Part shown: piece after piece, positions 1 to 8,695 of the stretch
Numbering within the stretch: the stretch's first letter is position 1
Layout of the letters: the number at the start of each line of letters is the position of its first letter
NCBI GenBank assembly: GCA_028280415.1
Contig: JANQLV010000040.1
Coordinates: 1-64,000, forward strand
Source: Saprospiraceae bacterium
GTDB lineage: Bacteria > Bacteroidota > Bacteroidia > Chitinophagales > Saprospiraceae
Direction: 5' to 3'
Length of the DNA: 64,000 nt
The notes under the pieces: generated by a model
The model's input: only the letters and a program-made list of their open reading frames with translations
Told to the model about the DNA's origin: nothing
Databases searched by the model: none
Program-made: the position numbers and the translations under genes

Positions 1-1
1 C

Positions 2-61
2 ACCCTTTCTAATCAAAAGAGTGACAATCCCGACCAATTATCTCTTTTCAATGGTTTATAA
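2..61 (+). CDS. C-terminal end of a gene with a clamp-binding tail (partial)
   Basis: The frame beginning at base 2 is open from the window edge to a TAA at 59-61 and encodes a 19-residue tail ending DNPDQLSLFNGL. The peptide QLSLF matches the canonical beta sliding clamp-binding motif (QL[S/D]LF), which in many replication and repair enzymes sits at or near the C-terminus, for example DinB/Pol IV, MutS or Pol II. This suggests, but does not prove, that the gene starting outside the window encodes a clamp-associated DNA enzyme. Only the last residues are visible, so the product cannot be named. Confidence 0.4.
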   Translation, partial: TLSNQKSDNPDQLSLFNGL

Positions 62-100
62 TTTATTAAAAAACGTCAACCTATTTTAGGCACGGACATA

Positions 101-319
101 TTGTTAAAACAAGTAACCAGAACCTATAACTTCCAGTACAACCTTGAGACCACCAGAAGAGCAATTGATCAAAAAATGATTGGAATTGATTCCGAGGTTA
201 TTTACAAAGATGTGCTCGATCTAATGTGGGATATCATGCAGAATTATTTCGGCTCCCAATATAACTTAATCAAAGAGTACAAAAAAACGATTCATTTAAT
301 CAACGAATCGCTAAAGTAA
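101..319 (+). CDS. Small hypothetical protein
   Basis: A 72-codon frame starting at TTG, or 47 codons if the ATG at 176 is used. The predicted peptide is mostly helical and charged, with no signal peptide or membrane segment, and I do not recognise a family. It lies in the same frame as the clamp-motif tail that stops at 59-61, so read-through or a 3' extension of that gene is a theoretical alternative. It ends four bases before the convergent MATE gene. The lack of a clear ATG start and its small size keep confidence low. Confidence 0.3.
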   Translation: MLKQVTRTYNFQYNLETTRRAIDQKMIGIDSEVIYKDVLDLMWDIMQNYFGSQYNLIKEYKKTIHLINESLK

Positions 320-322
320 ACC

Positions 323-1669
323 CTATGCCTCTGGTTTTAATTTTATTTTGGACATTTCCTTTCTTAGGAAAATAAAAGTAATCAAAGCTGCTCCAATATC
401 CGCTATGGGAAAGGCAAACCAAACGCCATTAAGTCCAAACCAAAAAGGTAAAGTAAGTATCAGTGGTATCAGAAAAAATCCTTGTTTGGAAAGCGTCAGC
501 ATCAAGGCGGGAAAAGCTTTTCCAATTGCCTGGAAATAGGCACTACCCAATAAGCTTACCGCCAGAAGAGGGGTCGCCAGGAATACGCTTCTTAAAGCAG
601 GCACAGTATGCCTGATCAAGTCCTGATCTTCTGTAAAAATCCCAACAATTTGAGGGGTAAAAATCATAATTCCAGCAAAAATGCACAGTGCAATAAGGCT
701 TGCCGTTTTCATTGAAAGGATGATTAGATTTTTTACGCGATCAAAGAGTTGAGCACCGTAATTAAAACCAACAATAGGTACAAAGCCCTGGGTAATCCCC
801 AGAACCGGAAAATTAGCAAACATCATCACTCTGTTAATGATCCCGTAAGCGGAAAGTGAAAGCTCCCCTCCGTAACTAAATAAAGTATTATTGAGAACGA
901 TCGCCAAGACACTGATTGTTCCCTGCCTCGCCAAGGTGACCGATCCGATGGAAGCAATTTCCCGGATAATCGGGAAATCCGGCTGGATGTTTTTGATCTT
1001 AAGCTCCAATTGGGATTTCCCGGAAGTGAAAAACCAGATGGTATAAATGGCACTGGCCAAATAAGATAAAGCGGTCGCCCAGGCTGCTCCTTTCAAGCCC
1101 ATATCCAGAGCCACTATGAAAATCGGATCGAGAATTATATTGGCAACTGCCGGTACCAAAAGGATAAGCATTGCAAATCGGGGATAACCTTCTGCACGAA
1201 TCACATTATTACTCATCATCGCCCAGGCCAGAAAAGGTACACCAAGTAAAACTATGCTAAAGTATTCTGCAGCCGGTTCTAATACATCCCCCTTTCCACC
1301 AAAAGCATTGACAATTTGCTCTTGAAAAATGAAACCGCAAAATACCAGGATAGAAGCAAAGATGAGAATGAGTAAGATTTGATTTCCAAAAGTCTGAAAA
1401 GCTTTCTTATCATTGCCTTCACCGAAAGAACGCGAGATAATCGAAGAGCCACCAATCCCAATCGCCATTCCAATACTCGAAATCAGAAAAGTAATAGGCA
1501 ATACCACCGTTATCGCTCCGATAGCAAGAGAGCCCACCCAACGACCGACAAATATCGTATCGACAATCCCGTAAATTGACATCACCAGAATACCCACAGC
1601 AGCCGGAACGGCTTGTTGACGGAGCAATTGGGCTAATGGCGCTATGCCAAAACTATCTTTTTTACTCAT
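323..1669 (-). CDS. MATE family efflux transporter
   Basis: A 448-residue polytopic inner-membrane protein of the usual MATE length, with about twelve hydrophobic segments in two similar halves. The N-terminal half carries the family signature GIVDTIFVGRWVG (residues 34-46), and a following Ser/Gly-rich stretch (GIGGSSIISRSFGEG) is also typical of MATE antiporters. These proteins export cationic drugs or metabolites in exchange for Na+ or H+. The substrate cannot be read from the sequence. The gene is preceded on the minus strand by the exonuclease gene, with a hairpin in the gap, so the two are probably separate transcripts. Confidence 0.93.
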   Translation of the reverse strand: MSKKDSFGIAPLAQLLRQQAVPAAVGILVMSIYGIVDTIFVGRWVGSLAIGAITVVLPITFLISSIGMAIGIGGSSIISRSFGEGNDKKAFQTFGNQILLILIFASILVFCGFIFQEQIVNAFGGKGDVLEPAAEYFSIVLLGVPFLAWAMMSNNVIRAEGYPRFAMLILLVPAVANIILDPIFIVALDMGLKGAAWATALSYLASAIYTIWFFTSGKSQLELKIKNIQPDFPIIREIASIGSVTLARQGTISVLAIVLNNTLFSYGGELSLSAYGIINRVMMFANFPVLGITQGFVPIVGFNYGAQLFDRVKNLIILSMKTASLIALCIFAGIMIFTPQIVGIFTEDQDLIRHTVPALRSVFLATPLLAVSLLGSAYFQAIGKAFPALMLTLSKQGFFLIPLILTLPFWFGLNGVWFAFPIADIGAALITFIFLRKEMSKIKLKPEA

Positions 1670-1725
1670 CGGAGCGCAAAGTACTATTTTATCCAGTTAT
1701 TCTGAGCTTTTTAACAACTAGGCAA

Positions 1726-1756
1726 CAGGTCTTTGAGATAGACATCTCAAAGCCTG
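1726..1756 (-). terminator. Hairpin downstream of the exonuclease gene
   Basis: A 9-bp perfect stem, CTTTGAGAT (1731-1739) with ATCTCAAAG (1744-1752), has a 4-nt loop and is extended by CAGG/CCTG around a bulged T. There is no immediate T-run on the minus strand, so it may be a weak terminator or an mRNA-stabilising hairpin. A second small hairpin (TAGAGA/TCTCTA) lies at 1765-1784. Confidence 0.4.
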
Positions 1757-1859
1757 GGCATTTATAGAGAAGAGTTTATCTCTAAAGGAGGAAATGTGAC
1801 TTTATGATTTAATGAAGCCACAGATTGCACTTTCCTGGATAGCTGATCAAAACCAATCT

Positions 1860-2612
1860 TTACTGAACATGTATAATTTGCTCTTCTTCCAGCAAGGGTT
1901 GTCGCATGTATTTCAATAATAACTGTACTACTGCCAAGACATCTTTTTCGCAATACAAAGCGATTCTGTCCAAATCTTTCTCTTCCCAAAAGACCTGACC
2001 AACATTGCTGCCATCGATATCGTCTTTGGGAGATGGGATACCGAAAAGGTGTGTTAATAAATTGAGTGAGGTATAATGCTTATAATCGCCAAACTTCCAC
2101 ATTTCCAGGGTATCCAGCAGATGTTTGGTTTCCCAGGGTTTCTTGCCACCAATATCCAGACTCAGTGGCAATTTCATTTGATGAATCACCATACGGCGGC
2201 AAATATAAGGGATATCGAATTCCCGTAAATTATGCCCGCAAAAGAAATGTTTAGCCGGATTGTTATAATAGTTTTCTACTAATCTGGAAAAATCGGTTAA
2301 TAAGTCTTTTTCATCCTCACTGGCAAATGACTTGAGGCGTACGCTCAGCGCCCTGGTTCCCGGATCCCGAACGACAATTCCTACAGAAATGCAGACAATT
2401 TTTCCAAACTCGGCAAAAATCCCCGCTTTTTCAGGATAAAGGTTTTTAACGGTATCTTCCTCCAACTCTTCATCGTATTGTCGTAATACCTGTTTGCTTT
2501 TCAAGGCCCAAAGCTTTTTAAAAGAATCATCCAGCTGATCGTAATCTGCCTGACCGGAAACGGTTTCTATATCCAGGAAAAGGATGTTTGCAATATCTAA
2601 ATGCTCTAACAT
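1860..2612 (-). CDS. PolB-like 3'-5' exonuclease (DnaQ fold)
   Basis: A 250-residue cytoplasmic protein matching the family of predicted exonucleases related to the proofreading domain of family B polymerases. All three exonuclease motifs are visible: ExoI FLDIET (Asp14, Glu16), ExoII GHNLREFD (Asn128 to Asp133) and ExoIII YCEKD (Tyr220, Asp224), giving the four acidic metal ligands of DEDDy enzymes. It has no polymerase domain, so it acts as a stand-alone nuclease, presumably in DNA repair or RNA processing. The start is the ATG that places the ExoI motif near residue 14, as in the family. The 243-base gap upstream holds no gene. Confidence 0.88.
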   Translation of the reverse strand: MLEHLDIANILFLDIETVSGQADYDQLDDSFKKLWALKSKQVLRQYDEELEEDTVKNLYPEKAGIFAEFGKIVCISVGIVVRDPGTRALSVRLKSFASEDEKDLLTDFSRLVENYYNNPAKHFFCGHNLREFDIPYICRRMVIHQMKLPLSLDIGGKKPWETKHLLDTLEMWKFGDYKHYTSLNLLTHLFGIPSPKDDIDGSNVGQVFWEEKDLDRIALYCEKDVLAVVQLLLKYMRQPLLEEEQIIHVQ

Positions 2613-2944
2613 TATTCGTTATTCTTGGTTTTTAATTTGTATTTCTGAGTTTATGACTAGTGGTTCGAACCCCTAACAGGCAAATCATTTTCAGAATTTT
2701 TTAAATATTTTTTAAGATAAACATAATGAAATGAAAATAGCTTCGTTTATAGTATCGTATCATAATCAATCAGCTTCTGAATACTTACCAGATATTTATT
2801 CTAGTCAAACCTAACTCTTACAAAATAAGAAAAAGCTATACAATTTTACAACTATTTGATGATTCATTGTAATCTTTTTGAATACATTTTATTTTTTTCA
2901 AAAATAGATACATTTAATCTCAAAACTAAATCGATTTCTTGGTT

Positions 2945-2952
2945 TACCTTTG
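2945..2952 (+). promoter_or_regulatory. Putative -7 element (TACCTTTG)
   Basis: TACCTTTG fits the Bacteroidota -7 consensus TAnnTTTG and lies about 150 bases upstream of the coiled-coil gene starting at 3105. No convincing -33 TTTG was found at the expected spacing. Confidence 0.35.
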
Positions 2953-3104
2953 TAAAGACAAAAAAAATTAACAGTCGGCGCATTGAGTTTAACTTGGTCT
3001 TAATAAAAGTTCGCGAATTTTATGAGTCCAATTCAAAACTGGGAATTCAGAAATTTTTAATTCTAAAAACGGTTAGAAACCAATCATCAAAAAAAATATT
3101 CATT

Positions 3105-4088
3105 ATGAGTTTTTCAAATGATTCAAAGCAAAAATTAACTGCAGTAGCAGCTGTCATTATTGTAGCTCTTTTGGGACTTAATGCCTTTTTAATTTACAAC
3201 AACCGTCAGCACAAAGCCGAAAATGAAGAGTTAACGGTCAAACTGGATGAAGCGAAGTTATTAGAGGCTGAGATCGAAAAGCAATACTACGATGCCTTGA
3301 CAGAATTGGAGGCGATGAGAGGTAAAGAAGAAAATCTCAATGCCCTGATTGATCAGCAGAAAGAAGAATTACTAGAACAAAAGAAGAAGCTTTCTGGTGC
3401 TATCCGAACCAAGAAGGACCTTAAAGCCGCACGTAAGCAGCTCGAAGACCTGAAGGCTCAAATGGAGCAATACATTGCTGATATCAACACCCTAAAAGAA
3501 GAAAATGCTCAATTAGCCGCAGCAAATGTGCAGCTCACCGAAGAGAAAACCATGCTACAGGGTGAAGTCGCCAAAGAACGGATGATGAACGAGGAATTGA
3601 CTACTGCCAAATCTGTCCTGATCAATGAAAAAGAGGCCCTGGAAGGTGAAAAAGCAGATTTAAGCGCAACGGTTCTATTAGCTTCTGTCATTAAGGTAAA
3701 TAATGTAAAAGCAACAGGGTTCAAGAAAAAATCCAGTGGAAAAGCAAAAAAACGCAGCTCTGCTAAAAATGTTGATTACATTCAAGTTTGTTTCGACGCT
3801 ACACAGAATGAAGTTGCCAGTCATGGTTTAGAGCAATTTTTTGTAAGAGTGATCAATCCTCTTGGCGAGACGCTGGCTATCGAAGATTTGGGTTCCGGTA
3901 TTACTTCCAATACCCGAACAGGTGAAGAAATCCGGTATACCAAAATCAAAGAGATTGATTATAATAATGAAAAAGTACAGGTTTGCATGTTATGGGAACC
4001 CAATACTCCTTTCAATAAAGGAACTTATGAAATCGAAGTATTCAATAAAGGATACCTGGCCGGAAGCGGAAGCTTCAAATTGAAATAA
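3105..4088 (+). CDS. Membrane-anchored coiled-coil protein
   Basis: The likely start is the ATG at 3105, giving 327 residues. An upstream extension to 2856 is AT-rich and unlike protein. The protein has a short cytoplasmic N-terminus, one transmembrane helix (about residues 13-35), a long heptad-rich coiled coil rich in Glu, Lys and Ala (about 40-190), a basic Lys/Ser linker and a C-terminal beta-rich domain of about 110 residues ending in a GTYEIEVFNKGYLAGSGSF-like strand pair. Similar single-pass coiled-coil proteins are common in Bacteroidota and are often loosely called SMC- or ParA-like, but there is no ATPase motif here. Its role is unknown; an envelope scaffold is possible. A strong terminator follows. 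Confidence 0.75.
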   Translation: MSFSNDSKQKLTAVAAVIIVALLGLNAFLIYNNRQHKAENEELTVKLDEAKLLEAEIEKQYYDALTELEAMRGKEENLNALIDQQKEELLEQKKKLSGAIRTKKDLKAARKQLEDLKAQMEQYIADINTLKEENAQLAAANVQLTEEKTMLQGEVAKERMMNEELTTAKSVLINEKEALEGEKADLSATVLLASVIKVNNVKATGFKKKSSGKAKKRSSAKNVDYIQVCFDATQNEVASHGLEQFFVRVINPLGETLAIEDLGSGITSNTRTGEEIRYTKIKEIDYNNEKVQVCMLWEPNTPFNKGTYEIEVFNKGYLAGSGSFKLK

Positions 4089-4121
4089 TTAATATTATTT
4101 CAGACATATAAAAACTACTAT

Positions 4122-4153
4122 CCCGCTGGTCGAATCGACCGGCGGGATTTTTT
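4122..4153 (+). terminator. Rho-independent terminator
   Basis: An 11-bp GC-rich stem (CCCGCTGGTCG with CGACCGGCGGG, one G-T pair) with an AAT loop is followed by six T residues. It sits 33 bases after the coiled-coil gene and closes that transcript. Confidence 0.9.
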
Positions 4154-4427
4154 ATTTAATAAAGTAGTTTAAAAATGATGGTTTATTTGCAAGCCATTGA
4201 AATCCAATATTGTAGTTTTTGCTTCCTCCTACTTTGGTACGAAACTCAAAAAGAGCTTTGTCCTGAGTTCCAAGCACTTATAATTAATTTCAACCTTCGT
4301 TTTTAAACAACTTCAATATCAGAGCAACTTTAATTATAATTTCTATGTTAAATTTGTTAAATAATAGCCGCAAAGAAATACATTGATAATAATTGATTTG
4401 TAAACTTTAATGTAAAGGTTTTGTAAT

Positions 4428-4886
4428 ATGGCGGAAGAAAAAAAGAAAAGTGAAGAAAAGCCTTTTGTCAACCCGATTGACAAAGACAAGGTGGCAGAGA
4501 ACCCGCATCTACTACCCTATGCGCATAATGTGGGCAGTGCCGTGATCAAACCAATTGATAAAGGGCGGGTAAAAGGTTTAGCGGTCTCTGCTATGTATGA
4601 GCAAACTGAAGCTCAGCTTAATCAAATCCGCAAACAAGTAGAGTTACTCGCGGAGCAAGCCCAGGCTATTCATGATCGCGTTAAAATTTCCGAAGATATC
4701 TATCAAGCTGAAGTCGGATTTAAGCCATTAATTAACCATGAGTACCATCTTTATAAGAAATCAGACGGAAAACACGTTCTCTCTATGGTTGCGCCTTATG
4801 AATGGGGAAAAAAGGCCCCCTATGAATTCGTAGCAACGGTACGTTTATTGTCAGATCATACCTGGGAAATCATTGATAATCCATAA
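4428..4886 (+). CDS. DUF2452 domain protein
   Basis: A 152-residue soluble protein. The block NPIDKDKVAENPHLLPYAHN near residue 15, followed by a second Pro-Ile-Asp-Lys repeat, is characteristic of DUF2452, a small conserved family with no assigned function. The middle is a helix with heptad-like spacing (about residues 55-95), and the C-terminus is beta-rich and aromatic. There is no signal peptide or membrane segment. The start ATG follows an A/T-rich leader with no Shine-Dalgarno site, as is usual in this phylum. The DUF1573 gene begins 11 bases after the stop, so the two are likely cotranscribed. Confidence 0.85.
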   Translation: MAEEKKKSEEKPFVNPIDKDKVAENPHLLPYAHNVGSAVIKPIDKGRVKGLAVSAMYEQTEAQLNQIRKQVELLAEQAQAIHDRVKISEDIYQAEVGFKPLINHEYHLYKKSDGKHVLSMVAPYEWGKKAPYEFVATVRLLSDHTWEIIDNP

Positions 4887-4897
4887 ACAAACAACAA

Positions 4898-5269
4898 ATG
4901 AAATTCATTGGATTAATTCTACTTCTAGCCTTAAGTCCCTTCCTTGCTGACCCTGTTGTTGAATGGCTCGACGAAAAAGAACACGACTTTGGTGATATTG
5001 TCAGAAACAAACCGGTTGTCAAATACTTTTCTTTTAAAAATATTAGTGGCGAACCAATCACTATTGATAATATCCGTTCCACTTGTGGTTGTACTGCCCC
5101 CGATTGGTCGGCCGCCCCGGTGGAGCATGATTCAATTAGCAAGATTCGAATCGAGTATGATGCTAGAAAGACCGGTTATTTCCGAAAGAAAATCAAAGTT
5201 TTCTTTAATAGTCAGCGAAAAGCAGAGGTTTTATACGTGGAAGGTTACGTACTGGAAAGAAAAGAATAA
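4898..5269 (+). CDS. DUF1573 exported protein
   Basis: A 123-residue protein with a cleavable-looking hydrophobic N-terminus (residues 1-17). It then has the DUF1573 pattern: HDFGDI, a PVVKYFSFKN strand, and the hallmark STCGCT with two cysteines, followed by the Ig-like strands of an ASPM/SPD-2/Hydin-type beta-sandwich. Single-domain DUF1573 proteins are abundant in Bacteroidota and are presumed periplasmic or surface proteins without a known reaction. It is immediately downstream of the DUF2452 gene, probably in the same operon. Confidence 0.88.
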   Translation: MKFIGLILLLALSPFLADPVVEWLDEKEHDFGDIVRNKPVVKYFSFKNISGEPITIDNIRSTCGCTAPDWSAAPVEHDSISKIRIEYDARKTGYFRKKIKVFFNSQRKAEVLYVEGYVLERKE

Positions 5270-5414
5270 ATCGGATTTTAAATATCTCGATTTCCTTTTC
5301 AAGATTTCCCGCGAGTTATTACTCTGTACTATCCTTGCTTTCGTCTTTGAAAACAGTTTACACTTCTATCATTTTAGTGCTTATCGCATTCCTTTCAATA
5401 TCTTTACCATGCTT

Positions 5415-5446
5415 TTTTAGGAAAGTATAAATTTCGACTATATTTG
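5415..5446 (+). promoter_or_regulatory. Putative promoter of lepB
   Basis: A perfect -7 element TATATTTG (5439-5446) is preceded by a T-rich -33 box (TTTT, 5415-5418) at a 20-base spacing. This fits Bacteroidota sigma-ABfr promoters (TTTG-N19-TAnnTTTG). It predicts an mRNA start near 5453, about 100 bases before the GTG start of the signal peptidase gene. Confidence 0.5.
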
Positions 5447-5550
5447 CAGCAAATTGGCTATACTTAGGTATACCTGTCATATGAAACCTACTGTGATTTG
5501 GAAATTGGTCCAATAAAAATTATCACAATTTGAACTAAATTTTAATAAGC

Positions 5551-7143
5551 GTGACTATACTAATTTTTTTGATTGTCTACTACTTATTGACGAGTTTCAC
5601 TTTACAAAAGCTTTTTACAAAAGCCGGAGAAGACGGATGGAAAGCTTTGGTTCCCGGACTTAATTTTGTGGTCTGGTCCAAAATAATTGGACGTCCAAAC
5701 TGGTGGGCAGCACTTTTACTTTTGCCGATTGTCAATATTTTTATCTGGTGTGGGATGTGTGTAGATATCGTTCGTTCGTTTGGACGCTACGAATTCATGG
5801 ATTCTTTTCTGGCAGTGGTAGCAGCTCCCTATATCTTTTTCAAGATAGGTGGTAATCCCAAAGAAGAATACATAGGCCAGACTATCAAACTGGAACGTGA
5901 GTATTCCGAAAAACTAAAAGAAGCAGAAGCTGGCGATGACAAGTATAAACTCAAGAAGCTAAGAGCTAATAATCCTTATAAAAAATCAACCGGGAGAGAA
6001 TGGGCAGAAGCAATTATTTTCGCTGTTTTTGCAGCTACCTTTATCCGGATGTTTTTGATCGAAGCTTATGTGATTCCAACTTCTTCTATGGAAGGTTCTC
6101 TGTTGGTTGGTGACTTTCTTTTTGTAAGTAAGGCCCATTACGGCATTCGAACACCGCAAACGGTGATACAGGTTCCTTTGGTACACAATACTGTTCCTTT
6201 AATTGGTTCTGAATCCTATCTCGAAAAACCCAAACTTAATTTTCATCGCCTTGGAGCTATCGAAAATATCGATCGAAACGAAGCAGTGGTTTTCAATTTT
6301 CCGGAAGGCGATTCGGTTTATGTAACGCCTAACCGAACGTTCAGTGTTTATCAGACCCGACGTTACCCTCCTGGACAAAGGGCACAAATCGAAAGATATG
6401 GTTTGCGTACCCGGCCCATTGACAAAATGGATCATTATATTAAGCGTTGTGTAGCTTTACCGGGTGATAAATTCGAAATCCGGGACCGGCAAGTTTATAT
6501 TAATGATGCTCCCGGCGAAAATCCGAAAAACCTCCAATATTCCTATATCGTTAAATCTCCGGATGCAGCACTTAATTTAAAAAAACTGGATGAATGGGGA
6601 ATCAGTAAGGAAGATATTACCACTTTACAAAATAATACTTATGTATTGGTCTTAACCGATTCCGAACTGGAAAAAGTAAAAGGAATGAGTGCCAATATAA
6701 CGACTACTTTAATGGATCAAAAAGGAGGAGGCGGTCCAAAGGATTACTGGCCGAATGATGGAAAAATTTCCGCCAACTGGAATAATGATAACTTTGGTCC
6801 ATTCACCGTACCCAAGGCTGGATCAACCGTCGACCTGCGACCGGATAATATTGCATTATATCAAAGGATAATCGAAGTTTACGAAGGCCCAAACAAAGTA
6901 AGGGTTAAAAACGGTAAGGTTTATATTAATGATGCAGAAGCTTCCATTTATACATTCCAGTTGGATTACTACTGGATGATGGGAGATAACCGGCATCGTT
7001 CTGAAGATTCCAGATTCTGGGGATTCGTTCCGCAAACACATGTTGTAGGTAAGCCTCTTTTCATCTGGTTTTCAACCAAAGAAGGAAACCTGTTCAATGG
7101 TATCCGCTGGAATCGACTCTTTACTTCGGCTCAAAAAGAGTAA
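5551..7143 (+). CDS. lepB: Signal peptidase I, long Bacteroidota form
   Basis: A 530-residue inner-membrane protease that removes signal peptides from exported preproteins. The N-terminus (about 1-105) has several hydrophobic segments (DUF5684-like), followed by a charged linker and a further membrane anchor (about 153-170). The S26 catalytic elements are present: nucleophile Ser179 in IPTSSMEG, general base Lys298 in YIKRCVALPGD, and the box GDNRHRSEDSRFWGFVP near residue 490. About 170 residues are inserted between the Lys box and the GDNR box, longer than in Proteobacteria but common in Bacteroidota. Translation appears to start at GTG, since no ATG lies near the expected N-terminus. With seven or so secreted proteins in this window, its load is obvious. 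Confidence 0.93.
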   Translation: MTILIFLIVYYLLTSFTLQKLFTKAGEDGWKALVPGLNFVVWSKIIGRPNWWAALLLLPIVNIFIWCGMCVDIVRSFGRYEFMDSFLAVVAAPYIFFKIGGNPKEEYIGQTIKLEREYSEKLKEAEAGDDKYKLKKLRANNPYKKSTGREWAEAIIFAVFAATFIRMFLIEAYVIPTSSMEGSLLVGDFLFVSKAHYGIRTPQTVIQVPLVHNTVPLIGSESYLEKPKLNFHRLGAIENIDRNEAVVFNFPEGDSVYVTPNRTFSVYQTRRYPPGQRAQIERYGLRTRPIDKMDHYIKRCVALPGDKFEIRDRQVYINDAPGENPKNLQYSYIVKSPDAALNLKKLDEWGISKEDITTLQNNTYVLVLTDSELEKVKGMSANITTTLMDQKGGGGPKDYWPNDGKISANWNNDNFGPFTVPKAGSTVDLRPDNIALYQRIIEVYEGPNKVRVKNGKVYINDAEASIYTFQLDYYWMMGDNRHRSEDSRFWGFVPQTHVVGKPLFIWFSTKEGNLFNGIRWNRLFTSAQKE

Positions 7144-7164
7144 GGACATTTCCTCTAATCTTGT

Positions 7165-7234
7165 AGGACCATTTACCGCAAGCCTTCTTTTCATCTATAT
7201 TTTGTAGTTGGAATCCTTGGCGGTAAATGGTCCT
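7165..7234. repeat. 15-bp inverted repeat with 40-nt spacer
   Basis: AGGACCATTTACCGC (7165-7179) is perfectly complementary to GCGGTAAATGGTCCT (7220-7234). It could form a long hairpin in the lepB 3' region and act as a terminator or processing site, although no T-run follows the second arm. Confidence 0.6.
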
Positions 7235-7326
7235 ATTCTTATAGACCTCCGATGAATTACTCATCTGCCTAATGCCTCTACACCCCTCTTGGCAAAACCG
7301 AAGCTTTTAGCTATAATTCTTGCCGA

Positions 7327-7357
7327 TTCGACGGATCATAAATATTTTCTATATTTG
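7327..7357 (+). promoter_or_regulatory. Putative promoter of the amidase gene
   Basis: TTCG (7327-7330), a 19-base spacer and TATATTTG (7350-7357) closely match the Bacteroidota consensus. The predicted transcript starts near 7364, about 37 bases upstream of the amidase ATG. Confidence 0.5.
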
Positions 7358-7400
7358 AGTAGATTTCAAAAAACTGACATCGCTTAGAAAACAATCCCTC

Positions 7401-8408
7401 ATGTTTGAAAAAATAGCAGCCTTTTTTAGAAGTATCTTCCGTAGTCTTTTTGGTGGTGCTGAGTCCTCTTCTCGTGGGAAGAATTCTGGTACAGACAGGC
7501 ATAAGCCCAATACCAATAATGATACTCAAAAAGAATTGCCCAAGGCGGAGCCCGACTTCCCGCAGGACGCTCATGAAGTAGACAAGGATACGGCCGCAGC
7601 GATTGTGGTAGTAGATGAATCCGAGCCCGTAGCTTTAGAGCCAGGAGATGATCCTGCAGATAATATCGATTCCGAAAACCCAGGTGTTGCAGCGATCCCT
7701 GCTGATACGGAAGTAATCGATGCCCCGGTCATTACCGAGCCGGAAACTCCCGAAACTGAAACGCAGCCTCCGGTAGAAGAAGAGCCGCCTGTAGTTGAAA
7801 AACCCAGGCATAAAGCGCGCTATACCTGGTGCCTTGATAATGGGCATGGCAAAAGAACTGCAGGCAAGCGTTCTCCGAAACTTGAAGATGGAAGCCAGTT
7901 TTTCGAATATGAATTCAATCGGGATATTGTCAAAAAGATCATCGCGCAATTAGACGAAATCGGTGTAAAACACTTTAACGTCGTTCCGGAAATCGATATC
8001 GATAATTTTCTGGAGGGCCGTGTAGCCAGAGCTAATAATTTAAAAAGTGATCTCCCCAAAATTTACCTTTCCATACATTCAAATGCCTTTGGAAATTCGG
8101 GTTGGGAGTTGCCTAGCGGAATTGAAACCTGGTTTTTCCACAATAGCCGCGCCGGCAGAGCGATAGCCAGAGTTTTTCAAAAACGTCTGATTAATAAATT
8201 AGGCTGGAAAAACAGGAACCTGAAATCTTATCCCGGCAAAAGACAATTTTATGTCTTACGCAACACTTCCATGCCGGCAGTTTTAACCGAAAATGGTTTT
8301 TATACGAATAAGGAAGAGTGCAAGCTTTTGATGAAGGATAACATCCGGCAAAAAATTGCCGATGCCCATGTCGAAGCTATTCTGGAAATTGAAAGGAATG
8401 GTTTATAA
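7401..8408 (+). CDS. N-acetylmuramoyl-L-alanine amidase (Amidase_3)
   Basis: A 335-residue zinc amidase that cleaves the bond between MurNAc and the peptide stem of peptidoglycan. The catalytic domain fills the C-terminal two thirds and shows the family metal and catalytic residues: LDNGHG (His), EYEFNRDI (Glu), SIHSNA (His) and VLTENGFYTN (Glu). The N-terminus has a short amphipathic, Phe/Arg-rich helix, then about 110 residues of acidic, Pro-rich linker with no cysteine. I see no ordinary signal peptide, which is odd for an envelope hydrolase. The helix may anchor the enzyme or it may use another route. A likely terminator lies 60 bases downstream. Confidence 0.9.
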   Translation: MFEKIAAFFRSIFRSLFGGAESSSRGKNSGTDRHKPNTNNDTQKELPKAEPDFPQDAHEVDKDTAAAIVVVDESEPVALEPGDDPADNIDSENPGVAAIPADTEVIDAPVITEPETPETETQPPVEEEPPVVEKPRHKARYTWCLDNGHGKRTAGKRSPKLEDGSQFFEYEFNRDIVKKIIAQLDEIGVKHFNVVPEIDIDNFLEGRVARANNLKSDLPKIYLSIHSNAFGNSGWELPSGIETWFFHNSRAGRAIARVFQKRLINKLGWKNRNLKSYPGKRQFYVLRNTSMPAVLTENGFYTNKEECKLLMKDNIRQKIADAHVEAILEIERNGL

Positions 8409-8467
8409 AAGTCTGAATCCTAGCTCAATATATTGAAATTCAATAAACGTCTTGTTAATGTTATACT

Positions 8468-8491
8468 AAAAACTGCATTTCAACAGTTTTT
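8468..8491 (+). terminator. Probable terminator after the amidase gene
   Basis: An 8-bp stem (AAAAACTG with CAGTTTTT) and 8-nt loop ends in a T-run. It is AT-rich and modest in strength. Confidence 0.45.
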
Positions 8492-8695
8492 ATAAAGACC
8501 GATTTTTTATATTAGAATTTAATTATTACATTGTGCCATACTCACTAATGTTGCTTTGGGATTACAAGTTTTTGCCTAATCCTTAGTCTTAAACCCAATT
8601 CCTCCTTCCCGTCGGTTGCAAAGCCTGAATCATTTATTTCTAACGTTATTCGATATTCAGAAATGAATCCCGAACACTGTCATATGAATTGATGT

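Noticed and set aside
2655-2685. tRNA T-arm-like word (GGTTCGAACCCC)
   Set aside because: The loop sequence is right but the stem does not pair well on either strand, and no acceptor, D or anticodon arm can be built around it.
2856-3104. Upstream extension of the coiled-coil gene to 2856
   Set aside because: The added residues are Ile/Phe/Lys-rich, like translated AT-rich leader, and a -7 element lies inside. ATG 3105 fits the anchor-first architecture.
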